In this document: positions 1 through 5,535 of the stretch, piece by piece | Numbering within the stretch: position 1 is the first letter of the stretch | Layout of the letters: each line of letters begins with the position of its first letter | NCBI GenBank assembly: GCA_947478535.1 | Contig: CANJXD010000400.1 | Span: 1-5,535, forward strand | Length of the DNA stretch: 5,535 nucleotides | Origin: Acetobacteraceae bacterium | GTDB taxonomy: Bacteria > Pseudomonadota > Alphaproteobacteria > Acetobacterales > Acetobacteraceae | Direction of reading: 5' to 3' | Translations under genes and position numbers: made by a program | Notes under the pieces: model-generated | The model's input: the letters and a program-made list of their open reading frames with translations, nothing else | Told to the model about the DNA's origin: nothing | Database searches by the model: none

Positions 1-98
1 ACAACGAAGTGCGCCAGGTCGTCCGCCGGCAGCCAGTCCTTCAGATCAGGCGGCAGCAGGAAGGTCTGGTCACGGCTATACGGAACGAAGGTCGCCAT
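1..98 (-). CDS. IS1182-family transposase, N-terminal fragment (runs off the left edge)
   Basis: Reading the minus strand from ATG at 98-96 gives 32 full codons before the window edge. They begin MATFVPYSRDQTFLLPPDL and continue KDWLPADDLAHFV. I recognise this as the conserved N-terminus of IS1182-type DDE transposases (IS1182 group, DUF772-type N-terminal domain), where a short 'F.PY.RDQ..LLP..L.DWLP.DDLA.FV' block precedes the catalytic core. The catalytic residues lie outside the window, so activity cannot be judged. The enzyme would cut and rejoin the ends of its own element. No clear Shine-Dalgarno sequence is visible upstream of the ATG, which is common for transposases. It is divergent from the plus-strand gene starting at 230, so the IS promoter end faces that gene. 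The family call comes from recognising the motif, not from a search. Confidence 0.85.
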   Translation of the reverse strand, partial: MATFVPYSRDQTFLLPPDLKDWLPADDLAHFV

Positions 99-152
99 GC
101 GGGCAGTGTGCAACACCCACGGTGGCGTGTGAATCCGACAGGCTGCTAGGGC
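1..152 (-). mobile_element. End of an IS1182-family insertion sequence (approximate boundary)
   Basis: The transposase start at 98 implies that the promoter-proximal end of the element lies a short distance to the right. I place the tip provisionally near 130-155, where the GACAGGCTGCTAG stretch (137-149) resembles my recollection of IS1182-type termini. The partner inverted repeat is outside the window, and no target duplication can be checked. The right boundary is therefore an estimate that could be wrong by several tens of bases. The element is certain only through the transposase codons. Confidence 0.45.
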
Positions 153-216
153 GAAGCGGCTCCGTAGAAAAGCGGCGCTGCCCAAGCCTTCGTCGCGACA
201 GGCCCAGGGGCCGACC

Positions 217-220
217 GGGG
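217..220 (+). promoter_or_regulatory. Possible ribosome binding site for the galectin-domain gene
   Basis: A GGGG core lies 9 bases before ATG 230 and is the best purine run at usable spacing. A second ATG at 236 is 15 bases away, which favours 230. The match to the anti-Shine-Dalgarno sequence is weak. Otherwise 99-229 shows no clear promoter boxes, terminator or RNA gene. Confidence 0.3.
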
Positions 221-229
221 TTCCGCCTG

Positions 230-3200
230 ATGACCATGATCTACCGCTGCGTCTGCTACCCGCGGAGCAGCCAGTGGGACAGTTTCAACCTCGACATCGA
301 CGACAAGAACATCCTGTTCCACATCTCCGTCCGCGCAGATCGCGGCCGCATCGTGATGAATGAGCTGATCGAGGATCGGTGGGGCGCCGAGCGCCTGCTG
401 CCCTTCGACCCCGAGGCCACCCCTGTCCTGCCGCTGTCCCTCGTGGTCACCAAGGAGCGGGCGCATCTGCTGCTGGGCGGGGAACTGGGCGTCAGCCTCG
501 ATACGGCCTGGCGCGGCGGGCGGCCGCTGCGGGTCCGCGCTTCCCTCCCCTGGCTCGTCTCAGGCGCCTTCGGGCCGTTCCTGCCGGCAGGCGAGGCGGA
601 CGGGGCGGACGCGGCCTGGCTGCCGCCGGAGGGCATCGGGCAGGAGGCCTTGCGAGGCTTCATCGGGGCGCGTGGCTGGACGGGCGGCGCGGTCACCTTG
701 CGGATCGGGGAGGAGAATTTCGCGCTGCGCGCCCTAGCCGTGCCGCTGGCGGAGGATTTGCCCTCCGGCTTTGTCGTGCCGCTCGACGGGGCGGCGCGGG
801 ATGCGTTGGCGCGGGCGGAGGCGGAGAAGCGGCGCCCCTGCGCCGTGAGCCTGGATTTCGGCGCATCGGGGCTGGCGCGCGCCTGGGTGAATGCCCCCGG
901 CGTCGTGGAATCGCTGCGTGAAGGCCGCATCGGCGGCTGGGTCCGCAGCCGGGGCGCGCTGCCGCGGCTCGAATTGCTGGTGGGGGGGGAAGCCGTCCCG
1001 GTCGCGGTCGGCTTTGGTGGGGACCCGGGCTTCCCCACGGATTCCGTCATCGCCCTGGCCGGCCAGGCGGCGGAGGATGGCTATGAGCCGGAGCGCCGCC
1101 AGCGCTTCACCCTCGAATTGCCGGCCGCGTTGCGCGACGGCGGCGGGCCGCGCCGGATGATCTCGGTGCTGGCCGATGGCGCCGGGTTGCCCGGCGGCCA
1201 GATCATGATCGGAGAGGCCGAGCCGGCGCCGCCAGGGGAGGCCTCCGCGCCCGCCCCCGAGGCGGAGCCGATGGAGCCACCGGCGGAAGAAGCGCCGGTC
1301 GCGGCGGGGCAGCGTGGCGGGACGGTCGAGGTGCTGCGGATGGATATTCCGCCCGGCGCCGGGCAGGACCGCTTCCTCGACCTGGTCGCGCCGAATGGCG
1401 ATATCGCGCTGCATCTGCGCTACCGGGCGTCTGAGAACTGGCTCGCCACCAACCAATGCCTCGATGGGCAATGGGGCGTGGAGGCCGTACTCGGCTGCCT
1501 GCCGTCGAGCTGGTTTCGTATCATCGTCGATGTCGAGATTGGCGCCGGGCGCTGCCTGATCGCCGTCAACCACGTCCCCTGGGGGGAGGTGCGGAGCGAA
1601 CTGCTCGGCGCGGACCAGTTGACGGTGCGCGGCCCGCATCAGCGCTTCGCCCGGCGCGGCGCTCGCAACGCGGCGGTGCCGACGCCCGTCCGCGCCGTCG
1701 GGGCGGTGGACCGGATCGGGCGGGAATCGCTCATCGGTTGGGTTGCGGACCCGCCGGAGGGCGCGGTGCTGACGGCGGATATCGGGGAAGGCCCGGTCGT
1801 GGTGCCGCTGCGCTGGATGGAATTGCCGGGCCTCGCCGCGCGGATCGGCCGGCAGGGCCGTGCCATCGGCTTCGCCGGCCGGCTGCCGGAGACGCTGCGC
1901 GGCCGGCTTGGGCGTTCGGCCCGCCAGGCGCGCATCGCCTTCGGCGGCCAACCGCTGACGCTACCCATGCCGCTGACCAGCGCGGTGCTGGAGGTGGATG
2001 GCTTCACCCTGCGCGGTGAGGTGATCGGCCGGATGGCGCAGGACGCGCCGGTGATCGGCGTGCTGCTCGGCGGCAGGCCGCTGGATGTCGGGGTGGTGAC
2101 CTGGGCGGAAGCCGGGGTGCCGGCGGTGCGTGGCGATGCGGAACCGCAGCCACGCATGGCCTTCGAGATCGAGTTGCCCGGGCTGATCTGGTCCGGCCTT
2201 GGGGACGAGGACGGGGCGGCGCTCGACGTCACCATGGATGGCAGGGTGATGGAGCCGTCCCGCCTGCTGTTCACCCGCGCCATGGCACGCCAGGCGATGG
2301 CGGCTGCCGCGCAGGCCGGCGATGCGACGCAGGAAGCACAGGGCCAGGTGCTGCTGGCGATCGAGCATCTCGTTCTCGGCCGATTCCTGGCGGAATTGCC
2401 CGAGGACGTGGCGCGTTTCCTGCGGGAGGCGGCGCGCCGTCTGAACCTGTCCGGCTTCCTGCGCCAGGCGTCCGACCCGAGCGCGGACGCGGCGCGCGGC
2501 GACCCTGGCGCACCCGCCCTGGCGGATGGCGACCGCGAGCGCATCGCCATCTGGCGGGCGCTGCGCGCCGTCAGCCAGCGCATGGCGGGAGATTTCGCGC
2601 CTGTCTTCGCGGTGGCGCGGCAGGTGGAAGCCGAATGGGGGCTCAACGAGGCGGATCAGCGGGACGCCCAGCGGCATTTCTGGTTCGGCCTGGTGCCGAC
2701 GCTGTGCGGCACCGATGAATTGCCGCTGCTCGCCGGCGTGGTGCCGCTGTCCAGCTGGTTCCACCACGCGGAGTCGAATGACGCCTGGGCGCTGAGCTCC
2801 GCCGTGGCGCTGCTGGCGGCGGGGGGCGAGGCGCGGCGCGCCACGGATGCGCTGTACCGGCTGGCGAAATCGCTGAATGGCTGGATCAATGCGAGCTGCC
2901 TGGGCTTCGCGCTGCGCCACATGGAACGCGCGGAAGCCGCAGGACGGGTGCCGGAGGGGGAGACGGAGCGCTTCCGCTACGCCTTCATGGCGCTGCTCGA
3001 TGCCTTCAAGGGGGAATGGTTCTCTCGCCTGCATGATCGGCACTTCGTCAGCTGCATGGTGCTGTTGCTGAACCGGCGGCGGATGATGCCGGACTATCTC
3101 GCGAAGGATGTCACCAGCGCGGCGCTGCGCCATTTTGGCCTTGCACCAGCCTTTTGGCGGGCCTGGATGACGGAACGCGAGGTGGCGGAGCCGCCGCTGA

Positions 3201-3583
3201 GCCTGCTCTCCCAGGCGGAGGCGCGCTTCCAGACCCTCGCCCGCGCGATGGAGACGCCAGAACGGGTGGATCAGGACCTGCCCGTGGTGGTGACGGCGCT
3301 CGATTTCTTCGCGGCCCAGCGCAACCCCGAAGCGGCGATGTGGAAGCGCGAAGTGCTGGCCCATGCGCTGCGGCCGGGCAGCCTCGCGCATCGCGCCACC
3401 ACGCAGCGCCTGGCGGCGGGGCTGGTGGCGGCGGAAGCGCCGGATGCGGTGCGGGTACTGGCCTTGCCCGGCAGCGGACGCTGGGTGTGGGGCCGGAAGG
3501 CATCCGCAACCTGCTGCGCGCCATGCGCCCGCAGCCGCGCGGCATGGGCCAGCGCGCGCAACGCCGGCTTTGCCAGTTGCTGA
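230..3583 (+). CDS. Tandem galectin-domain protein; N-terminal part of a frameshifted glycosyltransferase
   Basis: The frame gives 1,117 codons from ATG 230. Residues 3-100 form a galectin-like domain with H31, R35, N44, W51 and E54. Residues about 129-224 and 225-324 are beta-rich units; 330-364 is a Pro/Glu/Ala linker. Residues 365-470 form a second galectin-like domain (H395, R399, N408, W415, E418). Residues about 491-581 and 583-680 are two more beta-rich units, and 680-1083 is predominantly helical, solenoid-like and unrecognised. No signal peptide or membrane segment is visible, so I infer a cytoplasmic protein. Galectins bind beta-galactosides, so binding of a galactose-containing glycan is the likely role. 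The last 34 or so codons, after about 3480, are rich in Cys, Ala, Arg and Ser and look out of frame, while frame 1 becomes coding-like at the same place. This is therefore probably the front part of the gene that continues at 3487. A GTG at 122 would extend the frame, but only into the IS end and a basic, non-domain leader; galectin domain 1 is complete from about residue 3, so I chose 230. ATG 236 is an alternative. Confidence 0.8.
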   Translation: MTMIYRCVCYPRSSQWDSFNLDIDDKNILFHISVRADRGRIVMNELIEDRWGAERLLPFDPEATPVLPLSLVVTKERAHLLLGGELGVSLDTAWRGGRPLRVRASLPWLVSGAFGPFLPAGEADGADAAWLPPEGIGQEALRGFIGARGWTGGAVTLRIGEENFALRALAVPLAEDLPSGFVVPLDGAARDALARAEAEKRRPCAVSLDFGASGLARAWVNAPGVVESLREGRIGGWVRSRGALPRLELLVGGEAVPVAVGFGGDPGFPTDSVIALAGQAAEDGYEPERRQRFTLELPAALRDGGGPRRMISVLADGAGLPGGQIMIGEAEPAPPGEASAPAPEAEPMEPPAEEAPVAAGQRGGTVEVLRMDIPPGAGQDRFLDLVAPNGDIALHLRYRASENWLATNQCLDGQWGVEAVLGCLPSSWFRIIVDVEIGAGRCLIAVNHVPWGEVRSELLGADQLTVRGPHQRFARRGARNAAVPTPVRAVGAVDRIGRESLIGWVADPPEGAVLTADIGEGPVVVPLRWMELPGLAARIGRQGRAIGFAGRLPETLRGRLGRSARQARIAFGGQPLTLPMPLTSAVLEVDGFTLRGEVIGRMAQDAPVIGVLLGGRPLDVGVVTWAEAGVPAVRGDAEPQPRMAFEIELPGLIWSGLGDEDGAALDVTMDGRVMEPSRLLFTRAMARQAMAAAAQAGDATQEAQGQVLLAIEHLVLGRFLAELPEDVARFLREAARRLNLSGFLRQASDPSADAARGDPGAPALADGDRERIAIWRALRAVSQRMAGDFAPVFAVARQVEAEWGLNEADQRDAQRHFWFGLVPTLCGTDELPLLAGVVPLSSWFHHAESNDAWALSSAVALLAAGGEARRATDALYRLAKSLNGWINASCLGFALRHMERAEAAGRVPEGETERFRYAFMALLDAFKGEWFSRLHDRHFVSCMVLLLNRRRMMPDYLAKDVTSAALRHFGLAPAFWRAWMTEREVAEPPLSLLSQAEARFQTLARAMETPERVDQDLPVVVTALDFFAAQRNPEAAMWKREVLAHALRPGSLAHRATTQRLAAGLVAAEAPDAVRVLALPGSGRWVWGRKASATCCAPCARSRAAWASARNAGFASC
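236..529 (+). other. Galectin-like carbohydrate-binding domain 1
   Basis: The domain begins MIYRCVCYPRSS and carries the sugar-site strands ILFHISVR, RIVMNE and DRWGAER. Against vertebrate galectin-1 (H44, N46, R48, N61, W68, E71, R73) it keeps the equivalents of H, R, N, W and E. Asn46 is replaced by Ser, and the final Arg is shifted one residue earlier. The H-to-R, N-to-W and W-to-E spacings equal those of galectins; the R-to-N loop is four residues shorter. Binding is likely, but its specificity is uncertain because Asn46 is missing. Confidence 0.75.
982..989 (+). repeat. In-frame poly-G tract (G8)
   Basis: Eight consecutive G bases lie inside the galectin-domain gene, read as Val-Gly-Gly-Glu within the second beta-rich unit. 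The frame is coding-like on both sides, so the tract is in the ON length here. Tracts of this kind can slip during replication and are also a source of sequencing error. Other runs in the window reach only six (G6 at 1581-1586 and 2821-2826; C6 at 5248-5253). Confidence 0.9.
1217..1321 (+). other. Pro/Glu/Ala-rich interdomain linker
   Basis: Residues 330-364 of the protein starting at 230 are almost only Pro, Ala, Glu and Gly (for example EAEPAPPGEASAPAPEAEP). They show no hydrophobic periodicity. The stretch separates two similar modules, each with one galectin-like domain and two beta-rich units, and is probably a flexible hinge between two sugar-binding arms. Confidence 0.75.
1322..1639 (+). 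other. Galectin-like carbohydrate-binding domain 2
   Basis: This domain starts TVEVLRMDIPPG. Its core strands are DIALHLRYR, WLATNQ and GQWGVEAVLG, followed by a typical late strand FRIIVDVE and CLIAVNHVPW. The phrase 'DIALH' followed by an Arg strand is close to the galectin consensus. Key residues H395, R399, N408, W415 and E418 have exactly the same spacing as in domain 1. The Asn46 equivalent is Arg and the Arg73 equivalent is absent. It aligns with domain 1 over about 45 N-terminal residues nearly without gaps, indicating an old internal duplication. Confidence 0.8.
3470..3493 (+). other. Frameshift junction between the galectin-domain part and the glycosyltransferase part
   Basis: Up to about 3470, frame 2 gives normal helical protein (QRLAAGLVAAEAPDAVRVLAL). 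From about 3481, frame 1 gives normal helical protein (LGVGPEGIRNLLRAM). The shift is what one missing base would produce. A candidate site is the G4 run at 3489-3492: one more G would give a smooth reading, SGRWVWGPEGIRNLL. A missing base near 3476-3478 would give PGSGTLGVGPEGIR and is equally acceptable. Frame 1 is open upstream to 3037, but its translation there is shadow-like. No classical slippery heptamer for programmed -1 shifting is visible. The cause may be real mutation or sequence error. Confidence 0.75.
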
Positions 3584-5535
3584 CCGGGGAAGGCCAGAAG
3601 GCGGCACGGCAGGAAGCGCGGGACCTGGCCGCGATGCTGTCGGCGTCCCGCTACGACCATGCCGGCGCCGACATGCTCGCCCTTCTGGCGCTGCGAGAGG
3701 CGGGGACAAGCCTGGGGAGCGAGGCGCTGGTGACGCGCTTCGGGCAGGAGCTGGACCGCGCTCTGGCGAATGAGCATGGCCAGCATCTGCCGGCCAGCTT
3801 CCTTGCTGGGCTGGTCCGGCTCGGCGCCATGGCGCGAACGCCGGCGCTCGACAGCATGCTGGACGCGATGTGGGGCGCGGTGCACCTGCGCTTCGGCGAA
3901 CGGCATGAGCGCCCACACCAGGATCCCGGCGCCATCGCCATGAACCCCGCGGCGATCGCCGGCGATGTGCTGGTCTGCGTCTATTCCTGCAACAAATACC
4001 TCGACAGCCGCGTCAGCGCGATCCGCGCAACCTGGATGAAGGACCTAGCCGCCATCGGCGCGCGCTGCATCGTCATCGTCGGCGATGGCGACGGGCAGCT
4101 GCACGGCGACGTGCTGCGGCTTGCCGTGTCCGATGCCTATGAGGACCTGCCGGCGAAGACGCTCCGCATGGTGGAATGGGTGGAGGCGAACACCAATGCG
4201 CAATACCTCATCAAGATCGATGACGATTGCAGCCTCAGCGCCGAGAACTATTTCGGCACCCTGGACTACCGCGCCCACCATTACTACGGCCGCCTGCTGG
4301 AACGCCCGGTGGGCGGGATGGACCGGGTGTGGCACCATCTGAAATCCAACAGCGAGCGCGCCCGCAGCATCGACCGCTCGCCGGAGCCTTCGCGGTATTG
4401 CGATGGCGGCGGCGTCTATTCTCTGTCGCGCTACGGCATGCAGCGGCTGGTGGCGGCGGCGAAGCGGAAGGAAGGGCAGCGCCTGGTCGCGCGGTCCTTC
4501 ATGGAAGACAAGCTGGTGGGAGACCTGCTGGCGCTGGAAGGGGTCAGCCCCTCCAACACCGACTATGAAAGCTACCAGCGCCGCCGGACCTTCGGCGCCG
4601 CGCATCCCGTCGGAATCTATGAGAACACCTTCTTCCCGACGGCGCTGACGCCGGCCAAGGTCGCGCATCTCGACCTCGACCGCGACCAGGCCCCGGCCCA
4701 TGCCCTGCGCGGCAAGGCGGTGCTGAGCCCGAAGCGCCTGTGGCCGAGCTTCGCCACCGTCACCACCGACAACAGCGCCCACCAGCTCGAACTTCTGAGC
4801 GACGAGGCGACGCTGGCGCGGGTGCAGGAAGCGCCGATCGGCGTGGTGCTGGCGGCGCGCAACGAGATGACGATGCTGCCGCACCTGCTGGACCATTACC
4901 GCGGCCTCGGCGTGCGGGCCTTCTATGCCAGTGACAACCTTTCCGACGATGGCAGCCGGGAATACCTGCTCGCCCAGCCCGATTGCGTCGTCTATTCGGC
5001 GGCGGGGGAATACCGGACGTCCCATTACGGCGTGACCTGGCAGCAGACGATCCTCGGCCACCACTTCATCGGCCGCTGGGCCGTGGTGGCGGATGGCGAC
5101 GAATTCCTGATCTATCCGGGCTGGCGGGAGAAGACGCTGGCGGCCGTGGTGGCGGCGGCGGAGGCGGAGGGCGCGGATGCCGTGCCGCTGTGGATGGTCG
5201 ATTTCTATCCCTTCGGCAGCCTGGACGAGGCCGATTTCACCACCACGCCCCCCTTCGAGGCCGCGCAATGGCTGGACCGGGAACCCGTGCATGCGTCCCG
5301 CCTCACCACCTGTTTCTACAGCAACCGCGTCCAGCAGGTCAGCGCGCTGCGCCACCGGCTGATGCCGGATAGCGAGCCCAACAGCTTCGTGGCGGAAAAG
5401 GTGGCGATGTTCCGCTACAGCCCCTGGGTGCGGGTGAGCGAAGGGCTGCACAGCGCGACAAATCTTCGGCTGTCCTCGCAGCCCGCGGTGTTCGCCCATT
5501 TCAAATACCATGCGGGCTTCCGGCGGAAGATCCTG
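3487..5535 (+). CDS. Bifunctional glycosyltransferase: GT31-type domain plus Glyco_tranf_2_4/GT92-like domain (3' end outside window)
   Basis: There are 683 codons from GTG 3487 to the edge, with no stop. Residues 1-158 are helical and continue the helical region of the gene before it. Residues about 159-400 form a GT31 domain: IRATW (179-183, the family's R-x-TW landmark), IDDD (244-247, the metal- and nucleotide-binding DxD), YCDGGG (304-309, matching the Y-C-x-G-G-G loop of beta-1,3-galactosyl/GlcNAc transferases) and MEDKLVG (339-345, the ED-x-x-x-G motif with the probable catalytic acid). Residues about 450-683 form a second transferase domain: VVLAARNEMTMLPHLLDHY, SDNLSDDGS (482-490), ADGDEF with a DxD (536-538), MVDFYPFGS, and a late HFKYH at 671. 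No signal peptide or membrane segment is visible. The product probably adds sugars from nucleotide donors in the cytoplasm. GTG 3487 is the first start within coding-like frame 1, with only a weak GCGGA eight bases upstream; ATG 3523 is an alternative. More likely there is no independent start, and this is the back half of the gene begun at 230. Donor and acceptor sugars cannot be read from the sequence. Confidence 0.82.
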   Translation, partial: MGPEGIRNLLRAMRPQPRGMGQRAQRRLCQLLTGEGQKAARQEARDLAAMLSASRYDHAGADMLALLALREAGTSLGSEALVTRFGQELDRALANEHGQHLPASFLAGLVRLGAMARTPALDSMLDAMWGAVHLRFGERHERPHQDPGAIAMNPAAIAGDVLVCVYSCNKYLDSRVSAIRATWMKDLAAIGARCIVIVGDGDGQLHGDVLRLAVSDAYEDLPAKTLRMVEWVEANTNAQYLIKIDDDCSLSAENYFGTLDYRAHHYYGRLLERPVGGMDRVWHHLKSNSERARSIDRSPEPSRYCDGGGVYSLSRYGMQRLVAAAKRKEGQRLVARSFMEDKLVGDLLALEGVSPSNTDYESYQRRRTFGAAHPVGIYENTFFPTALTPAKVAHLDLDRDQAPAHALRGKAVLSPKRLWPSFATVTTDNSAHQLELLSDEATLARVQEAPIGVVLAARNEMTMLPHLLDHYRGLGVRAFYASDNLSDDGSREYLLAQPDCVVYSAAGEYRTSHYGVTWQQTILGHHFIGRWAVVADGDEFLIYPGWREKTLAAVVAAAEAEGADAVPLWMVDFYPFGSLDEADFTTTPPFEAAQWLDREPVHASRLTTCFYSNRVQQVSALRHRLMPDSEPNSFVAEKVAMFRYSPWVRVSEGLHSATNLRLSSQPAVFAHFKYHAGFRRKIL
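3961..4690 (+). other. GT31 (beta-1,3-galactosyltransferase-like) catalytic domain
   Basis: The domain starts at GDVLVCVYSCNKYLDSR and has the four GT31 landmarks in the usual order and at usual distances: R-x-TW (4021-4035), DxD (4219-4227), Y-C-x-G-G-G (4396-4413) and ED-x-x-x-G (4504-4521). This set is best known from animal and plant Golgi enzymes that make beta-1,3 linkages to galactose, GlcNAc or GalNAc. No Golgi-type anchor is present here. The right boundary is approximate. Confidence 0.8.
4834..5535 (+). other. Second glycosyltransferase domain (Glyco_tranf_2_4 / GT92-like), incomplete at the edge
   Basis: The pattern is an N-terminal 'ARNE..MLPH.LDHYR.LGV..F' strand-helix-strand, then 'SDNLSDDGSREYL', then 'WAVVADGDEFLIYP' with the DxD, then 'YPFGS' and a late 'VFAHFKYH'. 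This order matches bacterial Glyco_tranf_2_4 proteins, which have a GT-A fold and often act on surface polysaccharide. The specific sugar is unknown. The domain looks nearly complete at the right edge, but the protein has no stop there. Confidence 0.75.

Noticed and set aside
113..130. Imperfect palindrome ACACCCACGGTGGCGTGT upstream of the transposase
   Set aside because: The loop is too small for a hairpin, and one arm needs a bulge. It could be an operator or part of the IS end, but nothing else supports a function.
122..229. GTG 122 as the start of the galectin-domain gene
   Set aside because: It would add 36 basic residues encoded partly by the IS end. Galectin domain 1 already aligns with domain 2 from about position 236, and no ribosome binding site is apparent before 122.
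3340..3480. Upstream GTG 3340 as a start for the frame-1 transferase gene
   Set aside because: Frame 1 between 3340 and 3480 translates to Gly/Ala/Arg low-complexity protein, while frame 2 there is clearly coding. A start before about 3487 would add only shadow sequence.
3440..3583. Programmed -1 ribosomal frameshifting
   Set aside because: No X-XXY-YYZ slippery heptamer in the zero frame is visible near the junction. The G4 run at 3489-3492 does not fit the pattern, so an indel is the simpler explanation.
1961..3916. Long open frame on the minus strand (about 651 codons)
   Set aside because: Its translation is rich in Arg, His, Pro, Gln and Ala with no recognisable domain. It is antisense to strongly coding plus-strand sequence; long antisense frames are expected in GC-rich DNA.
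4045..5511. Long open frame on the minus strand (about 488 codons) opposite the transferase domains
   Set aside because: The plus strand here carries clear GT31 and Glyco_tranf_2_4 motifs. The antisense product is His/Arg/Val-rich low-complexity protein with no family match I can see.

Overview
The window is GC-rich (about 70% by eye), with strong G/C preference at third codon positions. It reads like an alphaproteobacterium of the Acetobacteraceae (Roseomonas-like) or a related group. That assignment rests on base composition, protein style and the transposase type. No marker gene is present, so it is an inference.

Layout. Positions 1-98 (minus strand) hold the first 32 codons of an IS1182-type transposase, so the window opens inside an insertion sequence. 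Positions 99-229 hold the end of that element and the leader of the next gene. The remaining 5.3 kb on the plus strand is one continuous coding stretch. It begins in frame 2 (best start ATG 230) and passes into frame 1 between about 3470 and 3493, as expected from one missing base. Annotated literally, there are two overlapping genes: 230-3583, and about 3487 to beyond the right edge. The coding signal moves from one frame to the other without a gap, so I think this was a single gene of more than 1,760 codons.

Reading through the shift, the domain order is: galectin-like domain 1, two beta-rich repeat units, Pro/Glu/Ala linker, galectin-like domain 2, two more beta-rich units, a long alpha-helical region, a GT31-type (beta-1,3-galactosyltransferase-like) domain, and a second glycosyltransferase domain of the Glyco_tranf_2_4 / GT92-like kind. 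Both galectin-like domains keep the galectin sugar-site skeleton with identical internal spacing, H-x3-R-x8-N-x6-W-G-x-E. The GT31 domain keeps four family landmarks: IRATW, IDDD, YCDGGG and MEDKLVG.

The likely role is assembly of a galactose-containing surface glycan such as a capsule, exopolysaccharide, O-antigen or protein glycan. The lectin domains would hold the growing beta-galactoside chain while two transferase domains extend it. A galectin domain N-terminal to a GT31 domain is known from plant galactosyltransferases. Finding it in a bacterium, with duplicated galectin domains and a second transferase, is the main point of interest. The frameshift, an in-frame G8 tract and the IS just upstream raise the question of whether the locus is intact, phase-variable or decaying.
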